Shown here piece by piece: positions 11,887 to 22,846 of a stretch of DNA of 64,000 nucleotides. The stretch is from NCBI GenBank assembly GCA_964036045.1, contig OZ038383.1:66717725-66781724 (forward strand), given 5' to 3'. This DNA comes from Eutreptiella sp. 'Long Island Sound 2002' (taxonomy: Eukaryota > Euglenozoa > Euglenophyceae > Eutreptiales > Eutreptiaceae). The notes under the pieces were generated by a model. That model made no database searches, was not told the DNA's origin, and was given only the letters and a program-made list of their open reading frames with translations. A program made the position numbers and the translations under genes. Positions within the stretch are counted from its first letter, which is position 1, and the number at the start of each line of letters is the position of its first letter.

Positions 11887-11901
11887 CGCCACCCGCTTCT
11901 T

Positions 11902-11939
11902 TTTGCACTGAACGGCGCCTTTTGTGGCTGGCCAGGCCT
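11902..11939 (-). mobile_element. 38-bp 5'-truncated copy of the AlkB-LINE 3' end
   Basis: On the minus strand these 38 bp match the extreme 3' end of the LINE at about 46565-46602, apart from the 5' junction base. They are flanked by a perfect 15-bp direct repeat, CGCCACCCGCTTCTT (11887-11901 and 11940-11954). Removing the 38 bp plus one repeat restores the gag frame. This is a very short copy from target-primed reverse transcription, and it independently confirms the LINE 3' terminus. Confidence 0.9.
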
Positions 11940-11954
11940 CGCCACCCGCTTCTT

Positions 11955-12054
11955 GGCTCGCTTCTTCTCCTCGTCCTGAACTCTCCTCTTCCAGTTGCCG
12001 GGGAGGACGCCCTTCAGCAGGTGGCGGATCTCGCTGGCCTCATTCCAGTCCTTC
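11955..12054 (-). pseudogene. Element A gag, 100-bp internal fragment
   Basis: Between element B and the LINE stump lies a 100-bp piece of Gag (WNEASEIRHLLKGVLPG, then a Lys/Arg/Glu-rich stretch). It is in frame with 22847-22866 across element B and with 11886 across the LINE stump once the target duplications are counted once. Confidence 0.85.
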
Positions 12055-12586
12055 TGTAAGTGCGGCTAGCCCCATCTGCTCAGATTTTCAGACATTCTGC
12101 CCAGATTGGCTACATTTTGGTCATTTTCTTTGCTTCGGCGGAATCGCCGCCTCGCAGCTCAGTCTCAGGATATTTCCTATATATTTCTGATATGCCGGAT
12201 TTGATTCCGCGGTCCATTCCCCGTAAATCCGCCGCGTTCCGCTATTTTAGCTGGAATCGCCATTTGCCGCTGACGCGCGCTCGCGGGCCAGATCGGCCAA
12301 ACATTTTTACATAATTGGATTATTTAAATCTTTTCAGACAGTTTTGGACACTCAGATGTATTTAGAATAATCCGCGTCAATTTTCTTCAGAGACTGGGAT
12401 TTTCTGCCGGATAACAATCAGCATGGACCTTGCTTCTGTTGTCGCTGCTCTCGCCTCCGTTGGTGTTCGAGTATCCGGTTCTACCCCCAATAACAACGTC
12501 CAGGGAGACTCCTCGCGAGCCTGCCCCACTGGTCTTGCCGGCCCCGAGCCCTCCGGCACCCTCAACGACCCAGGGCAGCACTTTCA
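12055..12586 (+). repeat. 5' LTR of element B
   Basis: Starts TGTAAGTGCGGC and ends CTTTCA. It matches 22310-22841 over the full 532 bp with about two differences (G/T near 12390 and A/T near 12514). It contains the ATG of gag at 12423. Confidence 0.95.
12321..12329 (+). promoter_or_regulatory. TATA-like box in element B LTR
   Basis: TATTTAAAT lies about 95 bp upstream of the gag ATG and within the LTR, where a U3 promoter is expected. The same sequence is in the right LTR. This is assignment by position and sequence only. Confidence 0.35.
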
Positions 12587-15457
12587 TGGTAGCAGAGGCT
12601 ACCTGAATGTTGTTCCTTTGGTGTCCCAACCACAGCTAGCTCCCCAGTACGGCCCCGTAGACCCCGCCGCTCCTGGAGACGTAACAATTACGCTGCCGTG
12701 GTGTTGTGCGAACGAGGCCTTGAGAGGAATGCCTTGCGCAAGCCCAAGCTGCCCAAGAAGGGCACAAATCAGCAGCTGTGGAGGCCCAGATTACCATCAA
12801 GATCCCAGTCGAAATTGGCCATCAAGCAGCTGGAATCTCCCAGCCTACACCGATGGCAACGCTCCGGTGGAGCTTACGGACCTGGCAGGTACTAATACTC
12901 CTTACCAATGTCCACATTTTGAGACCATCGACGCCGACATTGACGACATTGAGATGGGTGGTCCAGGTGAGGTACCTACCTATAATCGACCAGCCTCTTG
13001 GGCACAATGGGACAACCATTTGTCTTCAGAAGTGACCCGTAACCTTGAGGCGCTTGAGGCCCTTTGTCTATTAGCCACGTCTAAGCTGATAGGACAAGAA
13101 AGAATCGCCTCTGATTTTTTAATGGAATATTTTTTCCTTCTTCAAGAAGAAATTAATACCAGGATGTGGTGGCGTTCTCAAGAAGATGACTCTTTTGCCA
13201 TTTTTTTGCAGATCTGGGAGGCAAGTCCCTTCCCGAAGGAGAAGACCAAGGCACCTGTTGCCGGGCCCTCCGCCCCTCATCCCTCTGTTTCCATCCGTGA
13301 CGATCTAGCCGCCGCGGTTGAGGAAGGAATTTCAGAGGCAGCCAGGCAGGCAAGCCTGGAAATTAGGGCTGAAGGAGCTCCCCAAGTGGACTCCTGGCTG
13401 CGGACCACTGAGATTAGCGGTCCGACAGCCTGCTCAGGCCCTTCAGGACATGGTTTGTACTGTCCTGCCGACTGCTCTTGCAGATTACAGCGAGATACTG
13501 AGCTCCAATTGCTCAAAGATCAAATGCAACTCATCATTCAGACGCTGGGAATTAAAGATCTTTTCAAGACACACATGCGGTCTGAGGGCGCATCATCGGT
13601 GGAACAAACAACAGAACCGTCGGAGGAGGCGACAGAAATTTTTTCGATTGCTCCTTCGGTGGACTCTAAGACCACCGATGCAAGGATCAGCAGGACTAAG
13701 CTAAAGGAAAGGGTTACAATCTCTCGATCTCAGAGTAGGACGGCGAAGGCTAGGACTGAGGCTCAGAATGCCAAGCGAACTGCCTCCCGTACTGCCCTTC
13801 CTGCTGCTGATTCCAATGCATTAGCCCAGATGTTGCTCGCCCAGACCCTTGCCGGAGCTGGTGTGGCTAATGATGCCGCCAAGGTGTCTGCCATTACGGC
13901 CGGTGTTGGGCTGGATTCACTTCTAAATCCTACTTCATTGCGACTTCGTCAGGTTGCCAAGCAACCGAAGTATAATGGGAACCCCAGACATTGGCCTCAG
14001 TTCCAACGGGAATTTAAACTGTGGGTTAAGACTCAAAAACTCCAGGATGATCAGTTCCTGATGGCCCTCTTGGACTGCCTTGAGGGAGCGCTGGCCAACA
14101 CTTGGCTCAGGACCTGGAGTGATCGTGAGGATTCAAGTTCCCCCCTTACCTTTGATGAGGTGTGGGAACAGTTGGAGGTACGTGGATCCCGGCTGCCAGA
14201 GGATCATTACCACCAAATGTTGAAGAATTTTCCTTCATTCTCTCGATTAATCTTGCACGAAGTGCAAGACAAGAGACAGCGCTTCTGGAATCTAGTGGAA
14301 GAATCTGAACATTCAGGCGAAACATTTTCTAGTGCCGAGCTGAAAAATCTGATTTTTGATAAGATCCCCTCCGAAACTGCCGCCACCCTTCGGAATAAAC
14401 AGTCCGAAGAAAAGGTCAAGACCTGGTGGGCGGAGGTCGAAGGCTTTGATGCCTCGGCCAACAGGTTTACGGTCAGGGAGGCACTTCAAAAGTGCTCCCC
14501 CACGTCGTTTTCCAAGGTGAAATTCACTGAAAACACGTGGAAAATCAAATTTAATGAACACGAGGATCGGGACTTGTTTGTCCAAGTCCTCAACAAGGGA
14601 GTAAGCTTCCATGGCCATCGCCTGAAGGCCAGGAACTGGGTGTTTTCGTTCACCCCGCAGGAACTGTGGGAAGAGGTTGAGCGGCTCGCTGACGCCGCCA
14701 ATCAAAATTTCCATGAGGGTCTTGGGGGAAACAGGAATACCCAGCAAAACACCCAAAATGGAGCCCAAAAGGGCAACAAAAAGGTGAATGACACCCGGAA
14801 TGTTCAGGATCATTGTAGCATCTGTCTTCTTTTAGGTTCTACGAACCGAGCTAAGTCGCATTCTACTGGTAATCACCGATGGTCTCCTTACGATCACAAG
14901 GTGATTGGTGAAAATATCAGTAATCCTCAGAATTCAGACAGGAATGACAGACAGGTGCATGGTGGAAAGGGGGGAAAAGGTAATCCGACCCCCTCCGGTG
15001 GAAACAAAAATACTGGAGGCCCTGGCGGGTCCCAAGGCAAAGGAAATCGGACTCCATCCGGCTCCGGTGGGCAGCCAAATGGCCAGACAAGTCCCATGGC
15101 AACGCCGGAGGCGGAAATCGAAATCCAGGCCAAACCCCTCAATCCGGTACAAACAAGGGAAATGCTCCAGGATCACAGGGTAAAGGTAAGGGAAATCCTT
15201 CTGGGACCCCTTTCTCTGGTAAGGGCAGAGGGCGTGGCGACGGTGGAGGTCCATCATCCGGCGGCCGTGGCCGTGGACGTGGAAAGGGCAACCATCGTGT
15301 GGATCAGGTCTCAGGTGCAGATCAGGTGTCCGATGCGGATCGAGATTATGTCGAAAATGCCCTGAATCCAGCAGATGATCCGTTCCAAGATGAGTGGATC
15401 GACGAATCAGGCTGTGTTCACAATGTTAACGCAGCCACTGGAGGTCAGAACGCCTAG
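12423..15457 (+). pseudogene. Element B gag
   Basis: The ATG at 12423 lies inside the 5' LTR and the frame runs through the PBS (HFHGSRGYL). A coiled, Ser/Glu-rich N-terminal half is followed by a retrotransposon Gag/capsid core (YNGNPRHWPQFQREF; DALLDCLEG-like region; LPEDHYHQML). Next come a zinc-binding segment (CSICLLLGS...H) and a Gly/Lys/Arg-rich tail. Near 15095 the Gly-rich coding potential moves from the 12423 frame to the -1 frame, indicating a 1-nt indel or a -1 slip. In the new frame the RG-rich tail runs to TAG at 15455-15457, and pol continues in that same frame. In the original frame the stop is at 15363-15365. Confidence 0.85.
12587..12598 (+). other. Primer-binding site of element B (initiator tRNA-Met)
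   Basis: TGGTAGCAGAGG follows the LTR with no gap. It is the complement of CCUCUGCUACCA, the 3' end of animal-type initiator tRNA-Met. The land-plant form ends differently (CUCUGAUACCA). Confidence 0.88.
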
Positions 15458-17090
15458 GGGAGCCACAAAAATCGCCCCTCCCCAGGCGATTTCAGGCATG
15501 ATCCCCAGATTCCATCTCGACCATTACTTGATGTAGGGTCGCTTGTCTCCTCTCCCCTGGATCCGGCAGCGGATCCTTCTGTTGTAGTGGACGAGGTTGG
15601 TGTACAGTCCAAGCACAGGGCCCGTCAGTTTGTCACAAAGCTGTGGGTCTCTGATTGCAAGGGAAATTTCCACCTCGCCACTTGTTTGTGTGACAATGGA
15701 TCAGAGGTAAATCTCCAATCCAATTCATTCTTACCCGACGACTGCGTGTTTGAATCGCCTCATCCTGTTACCCTCGAGGGAGTTTCTGGACATTCTCTCG
15801 CAGGTGGGCAACGCGGTTGTTATATATCAACTCATTTGGTCGCTCAAGACCTTTGGGAAGAGCAAAATGTGGAAGAAGTTGTCCTTAAGGATGACTACTT
15901 CTATCGTGCCGACATAAAGTATGACCTTTACTTGGGCCATCCTTGGCTTCGCAAGAACAGGGTGGCGCCTGTAGGTCATCGGCGTTGTTTTTTGCTGGAG
16001 TCAGGTCCCTTGGAGCGTCCTGAATTTCGTTTTTTGCACGCAGGGTTTAAAAGTGCAGAAGAATTTTTGAAGCAAAAGGTTACACCAAAATTTGGCGAAG
16101 ATGTCACCATTGCAGAGGTGAATGGAAGTGCCGATTACTCCCAAGAGTTAGAATGTCTTCGTAGGGACTCCCAGCCACGACGCCCTTCGCGCTGGCACTC
16201 TTCATCCTACAGAGTTGTCGACAAATGGCGCGATGCAATTTGTGAATATTTTCATGAACACCATTCCTTTTGGCCACAGTATGATGCCTTTGCTAACCGT
16301 ATGAACAAGCGCTTTGACAAGCACTTTAGCGACGCTTGGACCCATAAATGGGACAAGAAGTGGTGGATTAATCCTCCGTTTCACTTAATCCAGCAGGTCA
16401 TCCACAAAATCAAGCAAGATAAAACCCAGGCAATTTTAGTTGTGCCCTTGTGGGACGACAAGCCTTGGTTTCAGGAATTACAAGACATTTGTGTAGATTA
16501 CATCGAACTTCCCAGGAAGATTAAGCTGTATGCCAGGGACGACACAGGTCCCCTGCCACAGCGGTCCTGGAATTCGCTTGCATTCCTGGTGGATGGAAAG
16601 CTTTTTGACTCTAATTCTGCTGATTCTGGTACTGATTCCTGTGTTGGGTCTGAATCTGAGGTTGAGCGTGGTACTGATGATGAATCTATTTTTTCTGATT
16701 TTTGTCCGTCAGATACCCAAGGTGATCCAACGTCAAATGGATCCGCCTCGTCTCCCTCTTCCCCAATACGGTCGACATCGAAAAGAATCTTCAGTACACG
16801 GGCGAAGAAAAATTTGAAATCGCGCCGCAAATTCAGAGTTTTTTATGAAAAACCCCCTGTGGAAGCTTTCATGGATCCTTTTGAGGAGCTGGATCACGAA
16901 GAGAATCTCTGGGATTTCGACACACGACCCACCTATCTTCAAGAGGCAGTTGATACGGACCTGTTTAGGGACATCCGTAAGAAGATTCTTCCTGCCAAGG
17001 CCGAAGAAGTCGCCAAAGTTTTTTCGACAGTAATTGCTGGCGATCAGGTGGACACTGAGTTGTGTTCCAAGTCAAGAGAAAAGATTTTTG
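15458..17090 (+). pseudogene. Element B pol: aspartic protease and methyltransferase-like module
   Basis: In frame with the RG-rich gag tail after TAG 15455-15457. The protease has CDNGSEVNL (about 15690) in place of the usual DTG/DSG triplet, then LGHPWLRKNR resembling the IXGXPWL region of Ty3 proteases. The DNG triplet is unusual and may impair activity. From about 16205 to 16600 lies the module shared with A and D: YDAFANRMN, WWINPPF (Asn-Pro-Pro-Phe at 16370-16381), ILVVPLW, PWFQEL and a closing AFLVDG. NPPF is motif IV of N6-adenine methyltransferases, so B retains the most complete form. An acidic Ser-rich linker leads to the reverse transcriptase. Confidence 0.82.
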
Positions 17091-18060
17091 AGGAACGGAA
17101 GGACACAACCCTTTCAGGGAAGTTGATCAAAGACCCCCCTGTCCGTGGGCAGTTCGGTGAAGCCTTCATCGAGCTTCGTGAAGGGTACAAGGCGAAGAAA
17201 CAGCGCCCTTATGAGAATCATGGACATAAACATGAGATCCTCAGAAAAATCATCGAGAGAAATCTCAGGGAATTTGGTTGGCTTGAGGGTTGTATGACCA
17301 GCGAATGGTGCTGTGCACCCTTCACAGTCCCGAAGCCACCGCCTGCAGACCAGAACACTATTGATGGTTGGCGAATGGTTGTTGATTTTCGCAATCTCAA
17401 CGCCGAAACCAAGGCGGATTCGCACCCCCTGCCCCTCATTGAGGAGGAAATCGCCAAGAGGGCAAGAGGTCGTTTGTTTTCTGTGCTGGATCTCCGTCAC
17501 GGCTTTCACCAAATGCCGTTGAGGAAGGACAGCTGACCTCTTACCTGTATGTGCACGCCATGTGGCCCAGTCCAGTGGACAGTCATGCCCATGGGCCTGA
17601 AGAATGCCCCTTCGTTTTTTCAAAGAATGATGGCAGATGTGCTTTTTTCAGCTCATCCTGAGCTTCGTGCCTTCGTGAGCGTGTACATAGATGACATAAT
17701 CATCGCGACAGAAGGGGAGGGACTGACCGAAGCCGAGCTGGTGGCCCTACATGAAAAGCAGCTGAACCAGGTTTTGGACATTCTGGATGCTAATCAGCTG
17801 ATTTGTGGGCCAAAGAAGGGAAATTTTTTTTAAAATCAGTCGAAATTTGTGGTTCTCTCCTTGAGAATGGTACCCGACGACCCAGTCCAGGGAAGCTCGT
17901 CGCTATTCAGAAGTGGAAGCGCCCTGAGACGATCACGGAGTTGAGAGGATTCCTGGGTTGTTGCAATTTTTGCCACACATTTGTGCCGAATTATGCCAAA
18001 TTTGCTGCCCCCCTCACTGAATTACTGAAGGTAGGGAGAGATGCGGGCAAGGCAGGTTCA
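17091..18060 (+). pseudogene. Element B pol: reverse transcriptase
   Basis: Motifs in order: WRMVVDFRNLN, VLDLRHGFHQ, MGLKNAPSFFQRMM and the catalytic YIDDIIIA, then the connection region GFLGCCNF. An in-frame TGA (17534-17536) replaces an Arg codon present in element A at the same place (DSR). A frameshift occurs in the T8 run 17824-17831. Coding resumes in the next frame (FFLKSVEICG). Confidence 0.9.
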
Positions 18061-20640
18061 AAGGTTCGTGTCAAGTGGACTGACGAGTGCGAGGAGGCCT
18101 TCCATCACTTGAAGGCGGCCCTCTGTGAAGTCGCCACGTTGCATGTGCCCCAATTTGACCGACCCTTCTACATTAGAACCGACGCTTCTAGGTACGCGAT
18201 CGGAGCTGTCCTTGAACAGGTTGATGAAGCCACAGGTGATCATTACCCTCTTGCATTTTGGTCTCGGAAGCTAGCCCCACGCCAAATGCAATGGTCGCCG
18301 CGTGAGCAAGAAACGTACGCCATAATTTGTGCTCTGAAAAAGTACCAATCGTGGGTTGGCACCAATCGAGTCGAGGTACTGACGGATCATCGATCTCTGG
18401 AGTATTGGGCCACCGAACACATTGATACTGTCGCGAGCCCAGCTGGTCGACGGGCCAGATGGCACGAATTTCTCTCTCTGTTTGACCTCCATGTGTCGTA
18501 TTTGCCTGGAAAACACAACACGGTAGCGGATGCTCTGAGCCGATGGGCTTACCCCGCCTCAGAGGGGCTGCAAAGTACCAACATCCATGGTACGGAGCAG
18601 GACCGCCATGTCATCATCGAATGGGATCAGGAAGAAAAGAAACTCATTCGACGTGCATGCATGCAATGCGCTGTTAAACAGCACGCATTACCGTGCCATG
18701 ACATCACGGCCATCTCAGATCCGGCGCATGCTCATGAGATCTGCACCAAAACACTGAAAGTCGTGGAAAAAGTCACCGATCCCTCCTCAGGGAGTGTGAA
18801 ACGGTTTGACTATACCCGACGAGTAAGTCGATTTCGGTTGATCCAGGGCATTAAGCGTCGAGATCCGGCCAAAACTCCACCCCTGCCTAAGGATTCCCTG
18901 ATCATCCGTGACTGGACGTCCGATTATCTGCAGGATCCCATGTTTAAAGACGTCTTTGGAAATCTCAAATCCAAAGATGCTCACAAGGATGGGATTTTTC
19001 CTGAGTACTCGTTGGATGGGGGGAAACTGTGGATGGAGGGTAAATTGTGCGTACCAGACGCCCTGGCCCCTCGAGTGTTAAACTGGTGGCATAAATGGGA
19101 GTCCCCCCACGCACATGGCCGTCGACTGTGGTCGATGATTAAACATAGGTTGTTTGGCTCACGGCTATATACTCACTGCATGAAAGTAGCCGCCGGATGT
19201 GCCTAATGTGCTGTCTCGACGCCCCCCAGCGCGGAGAAGCACGGCCATCTGAGGCCTCATCCTATTCCGGAGCGCCTCTTTAACAGAGTCACCAGTGATT
19301 TCTTCTATCTCGGTGGACTCGATGACGAAGAGTGCCATTGGACTAACAAAAAAGTCAATGGTGTGCTCCTCATTCAGTGCCGTCATTCCGGCTACATTCA
19401 AGTGTTGCCTTGCAACATTGAGTCGATGACTGGCAAGGCTGCCGCCAAATGGTGCGCGCAGACCTGGATGGGAGGCTGGGACGTCCCATCCGAGGTGGTG
19501 ACGGATTCAGGCAAAGAGTACACCTCCGAATGGTGGAGAGAATTATGTGCTCGCCTTGGAATCCACCACCTCCGATGTGAAATCCACTCGCATCGAGCGC
19601 TGCCTGGCGAAAGAGCCGGCCGCTCAATTATTAATAAGCTTCGTAAGGAGCTCGCGAGTGAAAAGGATTTCCATTGGCTTGAGATTCTGTTCGCCATGCT
19701 TCGCCGTTACCACAACACGCCTTTGTATCATGGCCTTTCTCCAAATGAAATTGTCTTTGGACGAAAGAAGTGTTGGTGGAACATGCCGTTGAATAATCCT
19801 CGCCCCTGTAAAGATGCTTCGTTGTTTTTGGACGACGTCCAACGAGCAGATAAAACTGTCTCGAAATTAATCGAGAAGCATCAAGCTGACTGGCTTTGGG
19901 TCCAGAATCAAGGCCGAAAAAACCCCCACAATTTTGAAGTCGATGATCGAGTTTGGCTTCGAAAATCTGAAATCACCCTGGACGGAGATGATAAGCTTCT
20001 TCCCTTGTGGGAGGGGCCATTCGCTGTTACAGCGCGTCTTGGTGAGAACAGGTGGAGGATTCGTGTGGATGTCAGCAGGGAAATTGACGTTTCGGGCGAT
20101 CGCCTCAAGAGAGAGATCCCCTCCCCCAAGGATCGGGTTAAACCCCTTTTTTGGACTGCGAAACATTTGTCTGATCGGGTCATCGAAGGGGGGAAGTACG
20201 AACTCAAGAAGATTGTTGAAGCAAGACGTGACGCCAAGGGCGAATGGGAATTTCTGTGTGAGTGGAGGGGCTTTGATTCCAGTCACAACAACTGGGAACC
20301 AGCCCAATCTTTTGTCCATGGATACACCAAGGGGTTCATCGACTTCCTGAAGAAGCACCCCGAAATTGGCGTACTCCTGACAGACTGTTTGTCGAAACCA
20401 GACAGACAAGTGGAGAGCGACGGAAAACGACCTGTGGTGAATCGAGATCCAGCCTTTTACGGCCCTCAGCAGCCACATTCCAGGGCTGATCCGTCGATCC
20501 CCCCTCCTGCGGTCAGGCCAGCCCAGGAGCCAAATGAGGACCAAGCTTCGAGTTCGGCCGCTGATTTGCAGCGCCCAAGCCGTACGAGGGCCAGGCCAGA
20601 CAGGTTGGTGGTCACATGTATTCGTGCTTGGCCGAATTGA
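18061..20640 (+). pseudogene. Element B pol: RNase H, integrase and chromodomain
   Basis: RNase H: RTDASRYAIGAVLEQ, TDHRSLEYW, LPGKHNTVADALSRW. Integrase: the N-terminal zinc region is broken by TAA (19204-19206). The core Asp residues (TSDFFYLGG; VTDSGKEY) and Glu (GERAGRSII) are present, followed by the SH3-like C-terminal domain and a chromodomain (YELKKIVEARRD ... FLCEWRGFDSSHNNWEP, about 20197-20320). A Pro/Ser-rich tail ends at 20640. Apart from the TAA the 17834-20640 frame is open. Confidence 0.9.
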
Positions 20641-22299
20641 GGAAGCCATCCTACCACATTCTGCTCAATCCACTGTTCATTCTTTCTGTTTATGTCATGA
20701 TGTGGAGAACTGCGAATGTTTGATAATTTGACGTCAATCAATCAATTTTTGTTTGGTCTCCGTTCGGAAACGTATCGAAAGTCGAAAGCCGAAAGCCACG
20801 GAGTGTGCTGCCGTGTTCAGAAAAAACCAAACTCAGGCTTAATTCAGGCAGATTCGGGGTAATATTTTCTCTGTTGGTCTGTGCATCTTTGGAATTTGGC
20901 TACTCGTGCAGATGGAAGCAAATGTACATAATCAAAACGCTGGCCAGCGACATTCACCCCTACAGGCACCCCCTGTAGTACTGGCTGCACCAGATGCGAC
21001 GCCAGGAACTCAGATCTTACCTTCATTTGCTGTGATGCTGACGCCAAAGTCCAGATTCAGATCCAGGATCCTCAAATTTGCCTTGAATTTCTCAGGTTTG
21101 TCCATCATTCTGCCAGTGTTGCACCAAACCCAGACGTCAATTGTTCAGACAACCTTCACATAGGAGCTCTAGGGACTTCTAACAGCAACCTCTGAAGTCC
21201 GTAAGCTTCGTTGTATTTTTGGCACACGCCAATGTGAGCTCAATCCGACCTGAAACTGTCGAAAATGGTGAATCCAAGTGTCTTGTGGGACTCATTCGAA
21301 AGATTGGCCTTGTCCAAGTCGATTGACACCGCCGCCACTGTAGATAAAGGACTCTTCGGTGTCTCTCAGTTATATACTGTCAGTAAAGCGCCTTCAGCGA
21401 ACCTTCGGCGCGTTACATGCCAAGGATCCAGGGCCAGCGTGTCCCATCATGATGCATCATCACATGATCCAGATTTTCATGGAATCTGTTGGATGCTCGC
21501 GAACCAACGTGCCGGAAAGCACAATTGAGCTGAATAAACGACAATATATATTAACTTTAGTCTAAACGAAAGTGTTAGTAGTTTCAGTTCCAGACATTCC
21601 GCTACATTTCACCTTCATCTTAGGGAATTTGCTGATTTTAGGACAATTCAGATTGATTTCCTTGTCATCTCTTCTCATTCCTCGAAGATCTGTCGACGGC
21701 TTTGCCTAACTTCGTTGACGCTTATGATCTTCTGTGCACTTAGGGTCTGTAGACTACATTTGTATTTGTTTTCCCTCTCTGTGATTGCTTAATCTCCTCC
21801 ATCTCTGCTCAAATTAGTTCTCAATCTTGTCGAACCTTGTGATCATCCACCAGATGCGCCAAATCTGAAGCACATGCTGCACTTTTCAGAACGAGAAAAG
21901 CGGGGATAACACGATGTAGAGTTCGGCGAGGACACCGTAGCGTGCCCGCGATAGCCAAACTGTGCCAGAGCGCTGAGATGTCACTCCATTTCTTGATTCC
22001 CCCACTCAATCCACCAATAATCTACCTCATTCTCAACCAATGCATGGTTTGGTATCGATTCTCGATACGTTTACATGCTTTTTAGCCCTTAACCTAATGT
22101 TTTACTGCACGGAGGACTGTTCGTCACTTCTCATTCTGTCTCATTTCAGGTTCATCCATCCTGATTCAGTGCCAATTCAGCCCAAATCAGGTCAGATCAA
22201 GCAGATTTCGCCCCATCGAGGCTACATTTCTATTTTTTTTCTGGGACTTACCCGCACTACGTTCTTCGTTGACGTAGCGACACACCCCAGTGTGTTTTT
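20641..22299 (+). other. Element B 3' untranslated region, no gene seen
   Basis: About 1.66 kb between the pol stop and the polypurine tract. It is AT-richer than the coding part. I found no ORF with recognisable protein character on either strand, no second gene such as env, and no long repeat. Confidence 0.7.
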
Positions 22300-22309
22300 G
22301 GAGGGGGAG
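22300..22309 (+). other. Polypurine tract of element B
   Basis: GGAGGGGGAG sits directly before the right LTR start TGTAAG. Confidence 0.88.
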
Positions 22310-22841
22310 TGTAAGTGCGGCTAGCCCCATCTGCTCAGATTTTCAGACATTCTGCCCAGATTGGCTACATTTTGGTCATTTTCTTTGCTTCGGCGGAATC
22401 GCCGCCTCGCAGCTCAGTCTCAGGATATTTCCTATATATTTCTGATATGCCGGATTTGATTCCGCGGTCCATTCCCCGTAAATCCGCCGCGTTCCGCTAT
22501 TTTAGCTGGAATCGCCATTTGCCGCTGACGCGCGCTCGCGGGCCAGATCGGCCAAACATTTTTACATAATTGGATTATTTAAATCTTTTCAGACAGTTTT
22601 GGACACTCAGATGTATTTAGAATAATCCGCGTCAATTTTCTTCATAGACTGGGATTTTCTGCCGGATAACAATCAGCATGGACCTTGCTTCTGTTGTCGC
22701 TGCTCTCGCCTCCGTTGGTGTTCGAGTATCCGGTTCTACCCCCAATAACAACGTCCAGGGAGACTCCTCGCGTGCCTGCCCCACTGGTCTTGCCGGCCCC
22801 GAGCCCTCCGGCACCCTCAACGACCCAGGGCAGCACTTTCA
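22310..22841 (+). repeat. 3' LTR of element B
   Basis: Full-length partner of 12055-12586, ending CTTTCA. The gag-start frame inside it runs by chance into element A sequence on the opposite strand (22678-23301). That is not a gene. Confidence 0.95.
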
Positions 22842-22846
22842 CCTCC

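Larger units (their letters stand above)
12055..22841 (+). mobile_element. Element B: chromodomain Ty3/gypsy LTR retrotransposon nested in element A gag
   Basis: Complete structure: LTRs of 532 bp (TG...CA) at 12055-12586 and 22310-22841; PBS directly after the left LTR; PPT directly before the right LTR; gag and pol between them. Flanking 5-mers are CCTTC and CCTCC, a target duplication with one mismatch. I count two substitutions between the LTRs, so insertion is recent relative to element A. Despite that, the coding region carries a frameshift near 15095, TAG 15455, TGA 17534, a frameshift in a T8 run (17824-17831) and TAA 19204. It was probably mobilised in trans or decayed quickly. Confidence 0.95.

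Noticed and set aside
12423-15365. Single 980-residue Gag of element B ending at 15363-15365
   Set aside because: The last 90 residues lose the Gly/Arg-rich character, which continues in the -1 frame, so the reading frame shifts near 15095 and this C-terminus is not genuine.
16498-16830. Minus-strand and alternative-frame ORFs across element B and D pol regions
   Set aside because: Shadows of pol; no start context or domains.
17534-19206. Alternative genetic code as explanation for in-frame stops
   Set aside because: TAA, TAG and TGA all occur, at positions occupied by different amino acids in relatives, while element D and the LINE read normally.
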